Shown: positions 12,795 to 26,200, counted from the stretch's first letter. The stretch: DNA of 64,000 nucleotides from Lytechinus pictus (GCF_037042905.1 NC_087261.1:12598217-12662216); one strand, 5' to 3'. Made by a program: numbers and translations. The notes: generated by a model from the letters alone, not told the origin.

Positions 12795-13152
12795 TCTTTT
12801 CTTGTGCGCCTCGCAGGGGCGGAAATCTCTCCCAAAAGGTAGGGGGGACAAGGGGCTGGAAAATTTGACAAGCAAAAAAAAAAAAGAAAAAAAAAAGGGT
12901 TATCATCCCAAAAGTAAGGTCATCTTGTCCTAAAATACATGTTTATTTCGTTTTTCAATGATGTATTTCTTACCATCATAAAAGACCACAAATAGAAGGG
13001 GGACATTTATTGTGTCCTCCCTACTATTTTGAGTAGGGGGGACACGTCCCCCCTGTCCCCCCTGGTATTTCCGCCCATGGCGCCTCGGAATAGAATATTT
13101 CTAGATAGATGGCGCTATATAAATGCCTATTATTATTATTATTATCATTATT
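12795..13152 (+). mobile_element. SINE 3' fragment split by a MITE
   Basis: Sequence on both sides of the nested element (12814-13079) joins into a tail that ends GATAGATGGCGCTATA..AATGCC followed by (ATT)n. The SINE at 28731-29011 ends the same way. The tRNA-like head is absent, so this is a 3' fragment. Confidence 0.6.
12814..13079. mobile_element. hAT-like MITE, 266 bp, 8-bp target duplication
   Basis: Ends are CAGGGGCGGAAAT and ATTTCCGCCCATG, matching at 12 of 13 positions when inverted. The 8-bp sequence GCGCCTCG stands at 12806-12813 and 13080-13087. An 8-bp duplication with CA..TG ends fits the hAT superfamily. No transposase is present, so it would be non-autonomous. Confidence 0.85.
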
Positions 13153-13154
13153 AT

Positions 13155-13990
13155 TCTGTGAAACTAGAAAGTAGAAAAAATACGTCCAAATTCGACTTCA
13201 AATTGTAAATTTTTGGAAGAGATGAGCAGCAAGAATGAGCTTTCCTCTTTTCAGAGCATTAATTAAAATGATATTCAGAAAATAACTTTATACCTTACAT
13301 TTTCCCAGTCCCTTTATCTTCTTTTTGGTTCTTGGTCGTAGAACTTTTGGGGGCCAGGGCCCAAAACCATTCCATTTGTACGCCAGTGCCACGTATGTGG
13401 AGTCCGGGGCGGAGCCTCTCTCATTACCTCTCGAGATTCATTCAGCCATTATCAAAACTTGTCGTTATTTTCAATGAAATCGCGGGTATATAATTACAAA
13501 ACATATTACTTCAGAGAGGGCACAACATGGGAAATGAGGGGGGAAAGCGACACGAGCGAGCGAAGCGAACGAGAAAACTGTTGTTGTGAATTTTAAAAAT
13601 ATAATTACAGGGCATGTGTAGCCTTGCGCATTTCTTGTGCGGTAGGTCAGGAACCTCTCAAAGTTTAATAATTTCCTGATTGGGAATGTTATTCCTTGAA
13701 ATTTAGCAAGCCTTATGGACTTTATACGCCATCCTATTTTTTCTTCCCCTTCTTTAGTTTCAATCCTCGGCAGCCCGAGTGTGTACCTAAATTCTTGTCT
13801 TTTAATTTTCTTTTTTCTTCATAATTAAACTTTTCCCCTTTAGCTTTTTAGCCAATTTCATTCTACCTGATTTTCCAATTCTTTTTGCCTTTTTTCTATT
13901 TCCCGCCATAAAATCGAATTCCAATTTTCCATCTCTTAATCTATGTCATCTATCTCACTCATTTATTAGTATTTCGGAACAATAATCTTT
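13155..13990. other. Intergenic, probable transposon debris
   Basis: No gene seen. A GAGCGAGCGAAGCGAACGAG phrase near 13552 resembles the GCGAGCGCGAAGCGC motif of the repeat region at 23.5-24.3 kb. Confidence 0.4.
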
Positions 13991-14039
13991 ATTTTTTATT
14001 TTTATTTTTTTTTATTATTATTTTTTTTTATGTGAGTGG

Positions 14040-14205
14040 TCGCTCTGTAGGCAGACCCTCTCCTTAGCTGTTACTTTTTGCTACACATTCATTTTATCTA
14101 GGATAGATGTAGCTTTTTTAAGTGTTGTAAATTGATCTACAGTGTAAACGCTATGATATAGTGTACTATGTATAGTGTTCCTAAATGCCTTATTATTATT
14201 ATCAC
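14040..14205 (+). mobile_element. Possible SINE 3' tail
   Basis: Ends in CCTAAATGCCTTATTATTATT, resembling other SINE tails in this window. No A or B box is visible upstream, so this is weak. Confidence 0.35.
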
Positions 14206-14482
14206 CTGTTCTTTTCTTCATTTTCGTCCCCTTTCCTTCCGTTTTCCCCTTCTTTTTTTGTTATGTCATTCCTTTCCTCCCTTTTCCGACTTTACTCCTT
14301 TTCTACCAGTCATGCGTCTGCCTTTTCTTTACTTTTCCTTTCCCTCTTCACACAAGATTGTCAACGAAGAATGGAAGCATTAATCATTTCGACAGTGTGT
14401 ACAATCATACACGCGCACGTGCCCTCCCACCCTCGCAAACACACATTATGATATTTCACAAAAAAGACAATAAAAACATTAA

Positions 14483-14707
14483 CGATTCTACGGGCACATA
14501 TCCACCGTCAACACAGCAAAGCTGGACACTCCAGTTGGCCGCCATTTTAACCTCCCCAACCACTCCATCACTGACATGATGCTACAGGGCATCGAATCTT
14601 TAGGTACCCGTCCTGACTCAGTCCGTACTAGCAGGGAGAAGCTCTGGATGAGACGACTTCGCACCACCCAACCTCAGGGCCTGAACATCCAAGAGGGGAA
14701 CGACTGA
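14483..14707 (+). pseudogene. Penelope-like element, C-terminal part of GIY-YIG endonuclease (fragment)
   Basis: Frame 14483-14707 ends at a natural TGA and translates to about 74 residues beginning RFYGHISTVNTAKLDTPVGR and then HFNLPNHSITDM, with REKLWMRRLRT and QPQGLN near the end. From knowledge of the family, the C-terminal half of the GIY-YIG nuclease domain of Penelope-like retroelements carries HFN.P.H, a block of charged residues with RE..W, and a terminal P.GLN. The reverse transcriptase and the GIY-YIG residues themselves are absent and a stop codon lies immediately upstream, so this is a 5'-truncated relic. The 1 kb downstream looks like its 3' untranslated tail. Confidence 0.65.
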
Positions 14708-14867
14708 TTTTTCTTTCCTTTCCACTTTCAATTTATATATACATATAATTTTTCCCCTCAGCTCTTTTGAATAGTTACATTATAGTTTCTTACTCTACTT
14801 TCCTCCCATATCTCATACAAGCTCAGCTCCAATTTTTCCTTCCTTATTCAGGCGATATATTAATTAT

Positions 14868-14899
<32 letters not shown>

Positions 14900-15645
14900 T
14901 TTTCTCCACTCACCTCTTAGATTTACCACATTTGCTTATTTACATGTATACTATGGTTTCTTCATAATACACCCCCTCCCTTCCATATTTGCTTTTACCT
15001 TTTTAGGCAATTTGCTTCCTCTTTTTCACATATACAGGTTTTTTTTTTTCTTATTTTTTTCCTACTATATAGTCTTATGTTTTTTTCCCGTCACACCTAG
15101 CGGAGTACAATATCAGTTACACCATATGTGTATTTATATATTTTTTCATATACATTTCTTTTTTGGATATATTTATATACATATCACTTATAGATACATA
15201 TTTACACTTACCTTCTTCTCTTAGTTTGTTTAATGCTTTATCATATATACTTATATGTCTTTTGCACATTATCAGTTGTTCCCCATTCTTTTTCTTTTTT
15301 CCCCCACTCTTATGCACCAGTTTATTAAGCCTTTCTTTGTAACCTGTTTGACCCACCTCTCACTAATTGTCTTGTTTTTCATCCCATTATCACTGTTTTG
15401 TTCCAGATCCTGTTTGATGTTGCCTGCCTCATTATTTTAATCCCTCTTGGCTTGAGGTCTTTTACTGGCCTTACTTACACTAACTTCCCTTTGTGTCTGC
15501 CTACTCCTTTTCTTTCATCCCCTTCACTAACCTGATTGGTCTTCTCTACTCACTAATGCCCCTTTTGTCTCCTTGTTTCTAGTGTTGCTGTAGCTTGTTT
15601 GTGGTATATATTATGGTTGTTCCACTTTATATGTTTGTCATTTTG
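14708..15645 (+). mobile_element. Pyrimidine-rich 3' region of the Penelope-like relic
   Basis: Strongly T/C-rich on the + strand, with an (AT)n run at 14869-14894. No gene is supported; the open frames are products of biased composition. Assignment to the retroelement rests on its position between the endonuclease relic and the hammerhead-like tail. Confidence 0.4.
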
Positions 15646-15706
15646 CCTCCGACGAAGATTCTGCTAGGATCGAAAGCTTAGGCCCCTTTTTGACTTTCTA
15701 ATAAAA
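15646..15706 (+). ncRNA. Hammerhead-like motif and polyadenylation-like tail of the retroelement
   Basis: CCGACGA, then a stem GATTC/GGATC with loop TGCTA, then CGAAAGC, matches the order of a hammerhead core (CUGANGA, stem II, GAAA). The second core position is C where the canonical motif has U. An AATAAAA follows at about 15700. Penelope-like elements are known to carry hammerhead motifs. I do not see a convincing stem III and cleavage triplet, so it is probably a decayed version. Confidence 0.4.
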
Positions 15707-16009
15707 ACATTGATTAGAATGATTCCATGTATGAAAATGTAAACTCATAAATCATTATTTTCTCCACCACACTTATGGAGGATATGTACTGGGTTAATGG
15801 GATATACTTTCGCTTCTCGACATCCAAGACACCAGAGCCATAACTTTCACCATTTTCATTGGTTGTGTCGATACCGCCTTGGTGTTCGCCAGCCAATCAG
15901 CAGAGATCAAAGAAAGGAGACCTCCACCTTTATTTAGCCATTTCGATCCCATATTTCTGACAATCACGCATACAGCTAGGCGCCACATTGCCAGAAGTTT
16001 GTCAAAAGA

Positions 16010-16140
16010 CAAAAAGGCCAATCAGAATCCGTCGTCGAAAAACGTTGCATTTTATTTCGCTCTGCATGCTCTATAACTACATCAGCGAGCGGGCTTGGTA
16101 ACTTCGGGACGAATTTAGTCGACGTTCTGTGCAGAACGTT
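16010..16140 (+). promoter_or_regulatory. Candidate core promoter (CCAAT and TATA)
   Basis: GGCCAATCAGAATC at about 16017, a TATAACT at about 16070 and a perfect split palindrome ACGTTCTG-TG-CAGAACGT at 16122-16139 lie in promoter-like order on the + strand. A second CCAATCAG stands at about 15892. Spacing of about 50 bp between the CCAAT and TATA boxes is normal. If real, it would drive the lectin gene from a 5' noncoding exon about 1.1 kb above its ATG. No splice donor was established. Confidence 0.3.
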
Positions 16141-16865
16141 ATTACAAAATACCTCCCCTTAAATCATCAGAAAGTTTTGCTCACGCGATGAACCTTTAGT
16201 CCTACTATAGAAAAATATTGTCAATCTCGCATATTTGTCTCAACATTCAGTTGCCGCTAGATCTACAAAAATGGCAAGTATACTCTAAGACCTACTCCGA
16301 CAATGTAGACATAATGCCAGTTGATAATTATGGTTAAGATTCTCATACCCAAGCATGACTTTTTGATCATGTAGCGTCACCCATTTTTGCATAAAGCTTT
16401 TATGTCACAATCGTACATTAAAATATTTCTGCAAGAATTATTACCCTTCTGAGATCAAATGACTATGATAATTGGCATCACGATCTATATTGAATTTTGA
16501 TGGTAACTTTGAAAGACGTTTCAATTTCAAGCGTTTACTTTTCATGTGTAAAAAGGACAGTTAAACGTTGTCTGTAACCATACAATATATATATAAAAAT
16601 TACACAAGGATCGAGTTAAATTGGCAATAAAACTTTGATGCATAATTTTACAAAATCTATAGCGTGTTTACACATGATGTAGACAACATCAAAATTAGGC
16701 TCTGAAAAGAAACAGAGCTTGAAATGATAAGTACCTCTGTGATTGAATTCAATTTAGTTATAAAGTCAAATTATGATTGTGTATACCAAATTATTGACCA
16801 TTATACACTGCCTGAGAAAAAACAAATAAGAACATCAAAGTAAAAAAAGGGAGCGTATATAATTA

Positions 16866-16953
16866 TGTTGATGGTGATGGTGGTATCCATGGTGATGATT
16901 ATAGTGATGCTGGATGTGATGATGATAGTGATGCTGATGGTGATGATGATGAG
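16866..16953. repeat. GATGGT/GATGAT microsatellite
   Basis: Interrupted GAT, GGT and GCT triplets. Confidence 0.9.
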
Positions 16954-17188
16954 GTAATTGAGATGATCTTCATGATGATTATCAAACTGAATGATGACAT
17001 TTGACATGTTGGAGGTGGTCATACCGGCGGTCAGGCCCCACTTGGTCGTGAAAATGATATGATATAACCATTGATGGTGTATGAAACGGGAGATTCCTAC
17101 GTTGATATTGACTATAAGGCTGATGAGATTGGCACGTCACAATATTTTACTTTTACTCTCGTCGTTTTATATCGAATTTTAACAGATT

Positions 17189-17234
17189 ATGTGTTCGCTA
17201 TTCAAGTACGGACTCGCAGCATGTTTGTTACCAG
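17189..17234 (+). CDS. Lectin exon 1: start codon and signal peptide
   Basis: ATG opens MCSLFKYGLAACLLP and the exon ends CCAG before GTAGGC, in phase 1. Joined to exon 2 (VILGSSNGSTA) it makes a typical signal peptide: Lys, a hydrophobic core, and small residues at the likely cleavage site. A TATAAG at about 17115 could be a proximal TATA box. The exon is too short to stand out as an open frame; it was recognised because phase and hydrophobic profile match exon 2. Confidence 0.7.
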
Positions 17235-20200
17235 GTAGGCTTTTCAAACATATTATTTCGATTCTTGCATGATCTTTATGAAGGAATCTAGTGAAAAAGA
17301 TTTTTTCTTGAGCTAAGTATTAACACTTGAATTAATTTCATGACAAATAGGCCTGCTTCGTTTTATAAATATGTGATGAAAATGCAAGACTGTGGAACAT
17401 GAATAACTGGCTCGAAACCCAATGACGGAACTTTGGTATGAATGATGAATCCTCCCTTATAATATTACACACGTTGTATTCGGGAAGACATGTAGATAGA
17501 TAGATTAATTGAAATGTCCGTTATGCATATATTGTGTGTCCCAGTTTGATTCCTCCCAAGTTAAAATCATCTAAGCATTGAACTCGTGACGGGGACATGG
17601 TTTGTTCGGCTAGGGTTCCATGACATTTACTCCGGCGACAATTAGTCCGCTTTAAATCCCAAACACTGATCGAATGACGAACTTAAAGGGATGGTCCGGG
17701 CTGAATAAAAATTTATATCTTAATACAGTCACTGAACAAAATGCCGAAAATTTCATCAAAATCGGATAACAAATAATAAAGTTATTGAAGTTTAAAGTTT
17801 AGCAATATTTTGTGGAAACAGTCGTCATGAATATTCATTAGGTGGGCTGATGATGTCATATCTCCACTTTCCGTTTTCTTATGTTATTACATGAAATCAT
17901 AATTTTTTTCATTATTTCATACTTGTGCAAATAATATGTCTCCCTTATAATGAAATCAGTTGCAGCAATAAATATATAATGCACTAAATCAGTTGTCAAT
18001 CCAATTTTTCTAATTCTTGGAGGAAAAAATTTGAATAAACCTCATTTCATATAATAAAATACAAAAGAACAAGTGGGGATGTGACATCATCAGCCCACCT
18101 AATGAATATTCATGACGACTGTTTTCACAAAATATTGCTCAACTTTAAAATTCAATAACTTTGTTATTTGTTATCCGATTTTGATAAAATTTTCGGCATT
18201 TTGCTCAGTGAATTCTACTCTATTTATTAAGCTATACATACTTTCAGCCCGGACCATCCCTTTAAACCCTGGGTTTAACATTATACCCTACCCTAAACCT
18301 AACCCTAACATATAACCATATTGCAACCCCAACCCAAATAAATTGTCGCAGGAGCAAATGTCGTGTCAACTTCATACTAATCAATGTAACTTTTATCCTA
18401 CCGTTTTGAGTAACTGGTTTCGAATTGGCTCAATCATCAGCCCGAATGCAACATATTCTGAGTGACATGAATTAAGATTTCCAGGTACTTTATCTCGAAT
18501 CAGAGTTAATCCCAGCTAAATAACGAAGTTTTAAAAAATGTAAAATTCAGGTTGAATACAATATACTAGTAGACATTACATTAAAATCCGACGGTATCGG
18601 CAATACTTTGAATTTATTTTCAACTAATTATTTTAGTTATACTTGGTTCATCGAATGGATCAACTGCGTGTCCAGATGGCTTAGGTCTGAATTACACCTT
18701 ACCAATGTTTCTTGAATGCCGGAAGAAACTTCATCCCAATGGAAGTATGGTGCAGACTATTCCAAAGATCATTCGCGTTTCATCTACTGAGGACTCGTGT
18801 CCCACCAGGAATGATAACTCACAAACCTTTGGTCACCGAGTTTGTAGATTTCCAGGTAAGCTGGTCCCCTTTCGACCCCATGGCTCATATTCTGAGCTCA
18901 GGTTTAAGTTATACACTAGACCCCGTTGATCTGATCAGTCATATCTATGGAAAGCCGGCAACATCAACACCTATTGCATGTTTGCTCGAAATATTTGTCT
19001 AGATATGCTGTAAACTCATATACACTCATTGATTTCTTGAAAATTCAGTGCACGGTCTTCTATTTGTAATTTTTTACAAAGTACATTGTGCAAAGATCTT
19101 GTACAAACAATTATGACATCAATCAACAATTATTACCCTACAGTTCGGGTTAATCAGATCAATCGTAACTCTTTGTAAGACGTGCCCCTGGTCTATCAGT
19201 ACAGCTTTAATCTATCAGCTCAATTGACACTCAAATAATTCAGAGCTATCTAGTAGTAGTAACCAAAATTGTTTCCTTCAGCAGTAACGTGAAACATATG
19301 AGCACAGCAAACATTTGAATTTTACAATAGCATTTTTTGCTTCCCATAAATTTAGCACAAGGTTAGACCACAGTCCAAGTTTAACCAGATTTCAGTAAAC
19401 GGGCTTATGATTTTAACGGAGCTGAGTCCACTGGGCAAGGAATTCGTTTAACTGCGCACCAAAATGTAACTCGAACTTTTTACTTAAGTCTAACCGAATT
19501 GCCTGAAATATGCCTTGCGATGGCTGGCGAAAGGCATTTTTTACAAAATCGTTTTCAATGGTATCTAATGGTAAATCATATTTACCCTTCATGTTTGGGT
19601 TCGTACATCTTCTGAACTAACAGCTGCGATTATTCAAATTCGCGCGGAAATTTTGAACATGTTTAAAATTTCCCGACGAATTGAAAAATCGTTGGTCATC
19701 TGTTTGAATTCGCATCTCTTATTTAGTCTGCGGTAATCGTTCGTTTATCGTTCGTGCGTTTTTGTCGCGCATAGTCCCTCTTCGCGCTTTTGCCAAAGTG
19801 GACCGATCTCGAAAGAACCCGTAACGAAGCAACACGATGACACAACGAACAAATTTGCCTGATCTATTCCCTCGTCTTCGTTTCTAATCGCACGCCATAT
19901 CAAACCATTGGTGACTATTCCTTCGTCTTATTGGGATATATCAACACTTCGCTCGCCTTCGGAAGCAATTTTCTCAAAGAGGTGAACCGAAAAATCGATA
20001 TCCTTTGAATGTCATATTTCTCCTTCGCTTACCGTTCGTTGATAAAATTTGTCAACAGTTACTGATCGCATGATCTGAAGGAAATTTTATTTGAATTTCG
20101 TTGAATTCGCGTGCATTTCGTTCATTTTACCATTCGTCACCCTTCGTCCGCCTACATTCGGTCAGGTGTGAGGGGGCTTTAAAGGACAGAGTGGTTTTTA

Positions 20201-23200
20201 TTTGCATTAATTAGTTGTAAAATCGGTTTCTGAACCTCGGAAATTTGTCAAAAAAGCATTAATTTTGGAGGGTTTATTTCCAATAGGTCTAATGCCAATT
20301 GGTCTAATTACCAACTCGTCTACTATCATTTGGTCAATCATCAATTCGTCCACTATCCACATGGTCTAATTGCCATTTCGTCTGATAACCAGTTGGTCCA
20401 ATAGCCATTTAGTCAGTAAATCATTTGGTCTAATTGGAAAAGTGTTAATTGGGCGAAAAGAATGAAAAGAAAATGGGTACTAGACCAACTGGTTATTAGA
20501 CGAAATGGTCATAGGCGAACTGGTGATTAGAAGACGTGATGATTGGAGCAAACGGTTACTGGACTGAATGGTTGTTAGACGAAATGGCATTAGACTAAAT
20601 GAAGGTTGATGAGCATAATGGTGAGTGGACGAGTTGGCAGTGGACGAATTGGCAATTTACTATTGGGAGGCTGGAACCTATATTTTTTAAGCACTACGTC
20701 TGAACAGAGACTAGTATCATCGTTTGATAGCTCATCTTCACTGTTTATGTATCTTGCAAAATTATTGTAACAGCATTTATGTCATTCAATTTTCTGAGGA
20801 CACGAAACAGACTTTGAGGCCCACGTATGTCCGTGGCCTTTACAGTGTATGACGCCATGTTCAGGTATAGTAGGTACTATGTTGAACGGAATACAGCAGT
20901 GAAGACGAGGGTTCACAAAAAGCAGCAATATGCGTAAAAATACAATTCGAGATAACTTTAAAAAATTAAGAGGATAAATTGTCCTATAGTTTTATTTGTA
21001 GAGAAACCCCGAAGTGTTTAGAAAGGAAAATTACTTTGTTAAGCTACTTGGGAACATATCTATTGCGATATGAATGCATTGAGAAGTAAATCGGTGTGTT
21101 GTCGTTCAAGTAGGGCTAAATTTTGAGACCACATTGCTCAGAATGATGGATTGTGTGTAATGAACCTTGCCAGATCGGAGTCATTGAGGAATTGAGGTGG
21201 GGCTATTAGGGCTGTTGGTTCGTGCGCCCTTTAAAACATGTCTTTGAGCTAGCTTTGGAAATATAAACCAGCCTCTAATTTCATTTGGATAGAGAAAGTA
21301 AAATATGTTAAGAGAGAAAGTTAATGTCTAATTATAATGTTACAATAATCTTCGTAGTAGGAATCGTACTCAGAGTGTAACATGGAAATATCAGTCGTTT
21401 TTTTAACGTTAGGAGACAAGAAAGTGGCTAAAGAAAGTCAAGTATTTGATATTAATAAGATACTTCCATAGAAAATTTGTACTTAAAAAAAAATTCCTGC
21501 AGCAGAGTCTCGAGAACTTATATAATCTTACATGTATATGTGTAAAATTACAGAAAATTGGCATTTGGTGTATGTTAATTAAAAAATTTATTGTATTAAA
21601 ACTGTTCCCCCCTCCCTTTTTTTTAAACAGACCTGTTTTGTAAAATTGTAGAAAAATTAAAAAAAGTCTTTCCTGTTATAAAGATTTACATAAATATTTG
21701 GTTATTTCTTTCTGTAAAATCTGTTTTTTAATTTGTTTTCTGCTTTTCTAACAGTGTAAGATACATCATAATGTTCGTTTATCCGAAGGATTGTTATACC
21801 GAAAATTAAATAATTTCAGACGTTCATTGAGGTGTAATTATTGCTCTCCCTCATCATGCTCATTGGATTTACACAGTATAAATGAAATCGTTTCCAAAGT
21901 GGAATATAAAGCAAATAACCGCATTCCTGCATTGGTTTCAGATAATATGTTAAACTACTATTTCTTCAGCGATGTGCATGCATCTGTCATCGATTTTCAG
22001 CTTCCCTTCGAAGAAATCCACATCCAATTTACCTCTGAATTTACTTTTTTGTTGTTGTAAATTATAAGACTTTATTTACATCTTCTTTCTTTGGTTATCG
22101 GCACTTACTTCTTAGATGACTAGGTATGTGAAAAGGAGCACAATGATCTATGAAGATGTAATCATAATTTGTCTTTTTACAATTCATTTCCGGTGTATTT
22201 ATTTCATGAGAATTACCAATTTTATGTAATGTGTGGAATGAAATTCACCAGTCACATTCATCCGAATATATTTCATTTTCCCCAACAGATCATTAAGGGT
22301 ATTATGTCGCGTACAGTATAGGCCTTGTGATGTTTGCAGTGTTAAATTTCATTATACAGTATTGACTCCATTATCATTGTATACATACGTATCTGCGATG
22401 CGAATAGGCCTACATGTAATGAATGGACCTATCTGCCACAAAATGTCACGTATTTCGTATCAAATATGGATTCCGTTTACCAAAACCCCATTATGGAAAA
22501 AGGGTTAAAGTACTTTAGAATCAAATAATTATCGATTTGCCTAGTGGTCATGCACAAACAGTTATTTCATTTACATTAGTAGTTCAAACCAATGAAGCAA
22601 CACGATCAACGTCTTGAAAACAAAACCCTCAAAGCAAAAACTTTTGAAAATCGACAATCATGAGCCAAATCGGCAAACTCCCGTTCAGTGGCGTACCGTG
22701 GGTCACGGCATGGGGGGGGGGGCACCTGCAACATTTTTGAGTCACTTAGTGAGCGCGCAAAGCGCTCTCAGTTGCCACAAAATGCCGCAAAATGTCACGT
22801 ATTTCGTATCAAATATGGATTCCGTTTACCAAAACCCCATTATGGAAAAAGGGTTAAAGTACTTTAGAATCAAATAATTGAATGATTTGCCTAGTGGTCA
22901 TGGTGATAAGCACAAACAGTTATTTCATTTACATTAGTAGTTCAAACCAATGAAGCAGCACGATCAACGTCTTGAAAACAAAACCCTCAAAGCAAAAACT
23001 TTTGAAAATCGACAATCATAAGCCAAATCGGCAAACTCCCGTTCAGTGGCGTACCGTGGGTCACGGCATGGGGGGGGGGGCACCTGCAACATTTTGAGTC
23101 ACTTAGTGAGCGCGCAAAGCGCTCTCAGTTGCCACTAAATGCCACAAAATGTCACGTATTTCGTATCAAATATGGATTCCGTTTATCAAAACCCCTTTAT

Positions 23201-26200
23201 GGAAAAGGGGTTAAAGTACTTTAGAATCAAATAATTGATCGATTTGCCTAGTGGTCATGGTAATAAGCACAAACAGTTATTTCATTTACATTAGTAGTTC
23301 AAACCAATGAAGCAACACAATCAACGTCTTGAAAACAAAACCCTCAAAGCAAAAACTTTTGAAAATCGACAATCATAAGCAAAATCGGCAAACTCCCGTT
23401 CAGTGGCGTACCGTGGGTCACGGCATGGGGGGGGGGGGCACCTGCAAAAAAATTGAGTCACTTAGTGAGCACGCGAAGCGCGCTCAGGTGCCAGGAATGC
23501 ACTAATAGAGACAGTCTAAGGACAGTGCCATTAAACGGATATGTATCTCACTGATCAAATAATGCAAGCGCGAAGCGCGAGATGAAAATTCTTGGTATTC
23601 AGACCTAAAAAGGGACATTATAACCATTTTGTTATATCATGATACGTGCATGTCTCGTTAAACATTGCGAGCACGCAGCGCTAGCTAAAATTGTTGTATA
23701 TATTGACCCAAAACGGAGATTTTAAGGACTATATTTTAGGAATCCATTAGCATTATACATATCTCACCAGTAATCGAATGCGAGTGCCAAGCGCTTGCTA
23801 AATTTGTTAGAATTACATCTAAACGCATGAAGCACTTGTAGTCATTGTAATTATGATTAACGTACGCATGTCACTAATGAAATATTGCGAGCGCGAGCTG
23901 AAAATCTATGAAATTCAGACATGAAGAGGGGCATTTTAAGGCTTATTTGTAGAATTCACTAAGACCATACGTATTTCACTAACCAAATGATGCGAGCGCG
24001 AAGCACTAGCTGACATTTTTGTTTATGTTGACCCCTAAACAGGAAGATTTTAAGGACTCTATTTTAGGAATCCATTAAGAGAATACATATCTCAACATAG
24101 TCATCTAATGCGAGTGCCAAGCGCTTGCTAAATTTGTTAGACTTACACATGAAGCACTTGTAGTCATTGTAATCATGATTAACATACGCATCTCACTAAT
24201 CAAATATTGCGAGCGGGAAGCGCGAGCTGAAAATTTAGGAAATTCAGACCTGAAGAGGGGCATTTTAAGGCTTGTTTGTAGGAATTCACTAAGATCATAC
24301 GTATTTCACTAACCAAATGATGCGAGCGCTCCCGATATTTCAAAAGGTCATTAATCATAAAAACGAAGAAATTACATGTACCACTAATGTTCGCTATTTT
24401 GGTAAGTCAGAAAATGAAAAGTAGGAATTGCTGCATTTCCCGAAGTTTTGTTAATCCGACAATAATATTGAGTTTGATATTCAGAAGGTTCTTGATAATG
24501 ACAATAGATTAGCATTCCGTACTTCAAAGGTTCGTCTGTCCGAGAATGAAGTAAGTCTCGGGAGTACGGAGATGGCTCATTAGCTATGGGAACCTTACTT
24601 TTTTCGGATTATCAAACTTGCAGAATAATAAGGCTTATTGTGTTTTCGAATCCTACGAATAAACGATTACTTCCTGTATTAAAACATTTGGACCACTAAA
24701 CCTTCCAAATATGGAACATTTTACATCTAAGTATAGCTCTGTGCGTCATGTTGCAAGTCTTCATTGGTGGCAAACGACTGGCATGATGTGGGTGTCTCCA
24801 CAAACAGGCCGAGAAATTCCTCTTTTGAAAGCGAAAAGGTACTCAACAAAGCGGGTGCCTTTGATTTCTATTCTTTTTTTTCAAGCGGAGGTGGAATTGC
24901 CGAGTGGTCCAAGGTGCATGACTAGACACATAAGAGTCCGCGGTTCGATCCTCGGTTAGGGAAATAGTAAAGCTTGCAAAAAATTACCATGGAAGATATC
25001 CACGAAAGGTGTTCGCACACTAGGTGGTCGCCTGCGTCAGCCTAGCTAGACTAAGGCTGCGTTTATGCGACCTCAAGCCAGAATCATGATTTGAATCATG
25101 ATTTGAATCATGATTCAAAACACAAACATGAATCACGATATCACAGAATCAGCGTTTAGACGACCTTCATTCCAAAGCTGTTTCTCCTCAGATTCGGGCC
25201 AATCCAGTGCGCATCACTAGTGCGCAGTTTGACAGAGGAAGTTTTTCGCACGTGTTTCGGCTCTCGAAAAATATTTTGCTTCCAGAATTCAACCTAAGTT
25301 TACTTCTATCATATAGGGTCCATATGCTTCTATTCATCTTGTTAGTTAATCCAAAATGGTGTTCGGAAGTGAATTTCAGCGTAGATCCAATTTAATATTG
25401 ACACTCTATACTCAACAACAACTGAGATCATTGTCTGTCCAGTTAATTCATTTACTAGAACTTGAAGTTGAAGACATGACCAAAAAATGAAAAAATCACT
25501 TCATTCTAATTTTGGTTTTGATTCAGATTGTGATGAAGATCTATGTGAAAACGGCTGGTGTTTGGAGACTATGAAAAGTTACAAATGCATCTGCTTTGCT
25601 GGATTTCAAAGACCCCTCTGCAGTGGCGTACCTAGGATTTTTCACAGGGTGGGGGGGGGGGGGGGCAAATTCGTCCGCCAAAAAATTGACAAGCATAAAA
25701 AAAAGGTCTTCAACCACAAATAAAGAATTTCGTACCAGAAAAAAAATTGACAAGCCAAAAAAAAAAAGGTCTTCAAGACTCGTTAGGGGGCAAGGATATG
25801 TCCCTTGCATGGGTTGTGACTCGTCAGGGGGGGGGGGGGGCAGTCTGCACCCTCTGCCCCCCCCCCCGTAGGTACGCTAGTGCCCCTCTGCAATTGCAAT
25901 GAAGACTAAGTGACCGTTGTGGACCGTATGTCTGTCGCAATATAGCCGTAGAATACCGTACTACACCCGCTGCGGACTGTTTACATCAAACGATAGCCTC
26001 CACAGTATTCCTGTCCAGAACGGTCAAGATGGTCTGTTAACTGTCCTCGACATATTCTAAAATCTACTCTCGTGTGGAAGTACATAACATAATGGAGAGA
26101 GATGATAATTTTGTCATGACTATCTGAATCGTTTGCATTGAAAACGAATATCAATCACTTCGGCTAATTTTGGTTTTGATTCAGATTGTGATGAAGATCT

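Noticed and set aside
12565..12933. 122-codon + strand frame
   Set aside because: It crosses a (GA)n run and enters the hAT-like MITE; lysine-rich end comes from A runs.
18287..18312. Telomere-like CCCTAA units (also TTAGGG at 40898)
   Set aside because: Only two or three degenerate units inside MITEs; not evidence of a telomere.
24891..24966. Functional tRNA gene
   Set aside because: A and B boxes are good, but acceptor and anticodon stems do not pair; a SINE head or pseudogene fits better.
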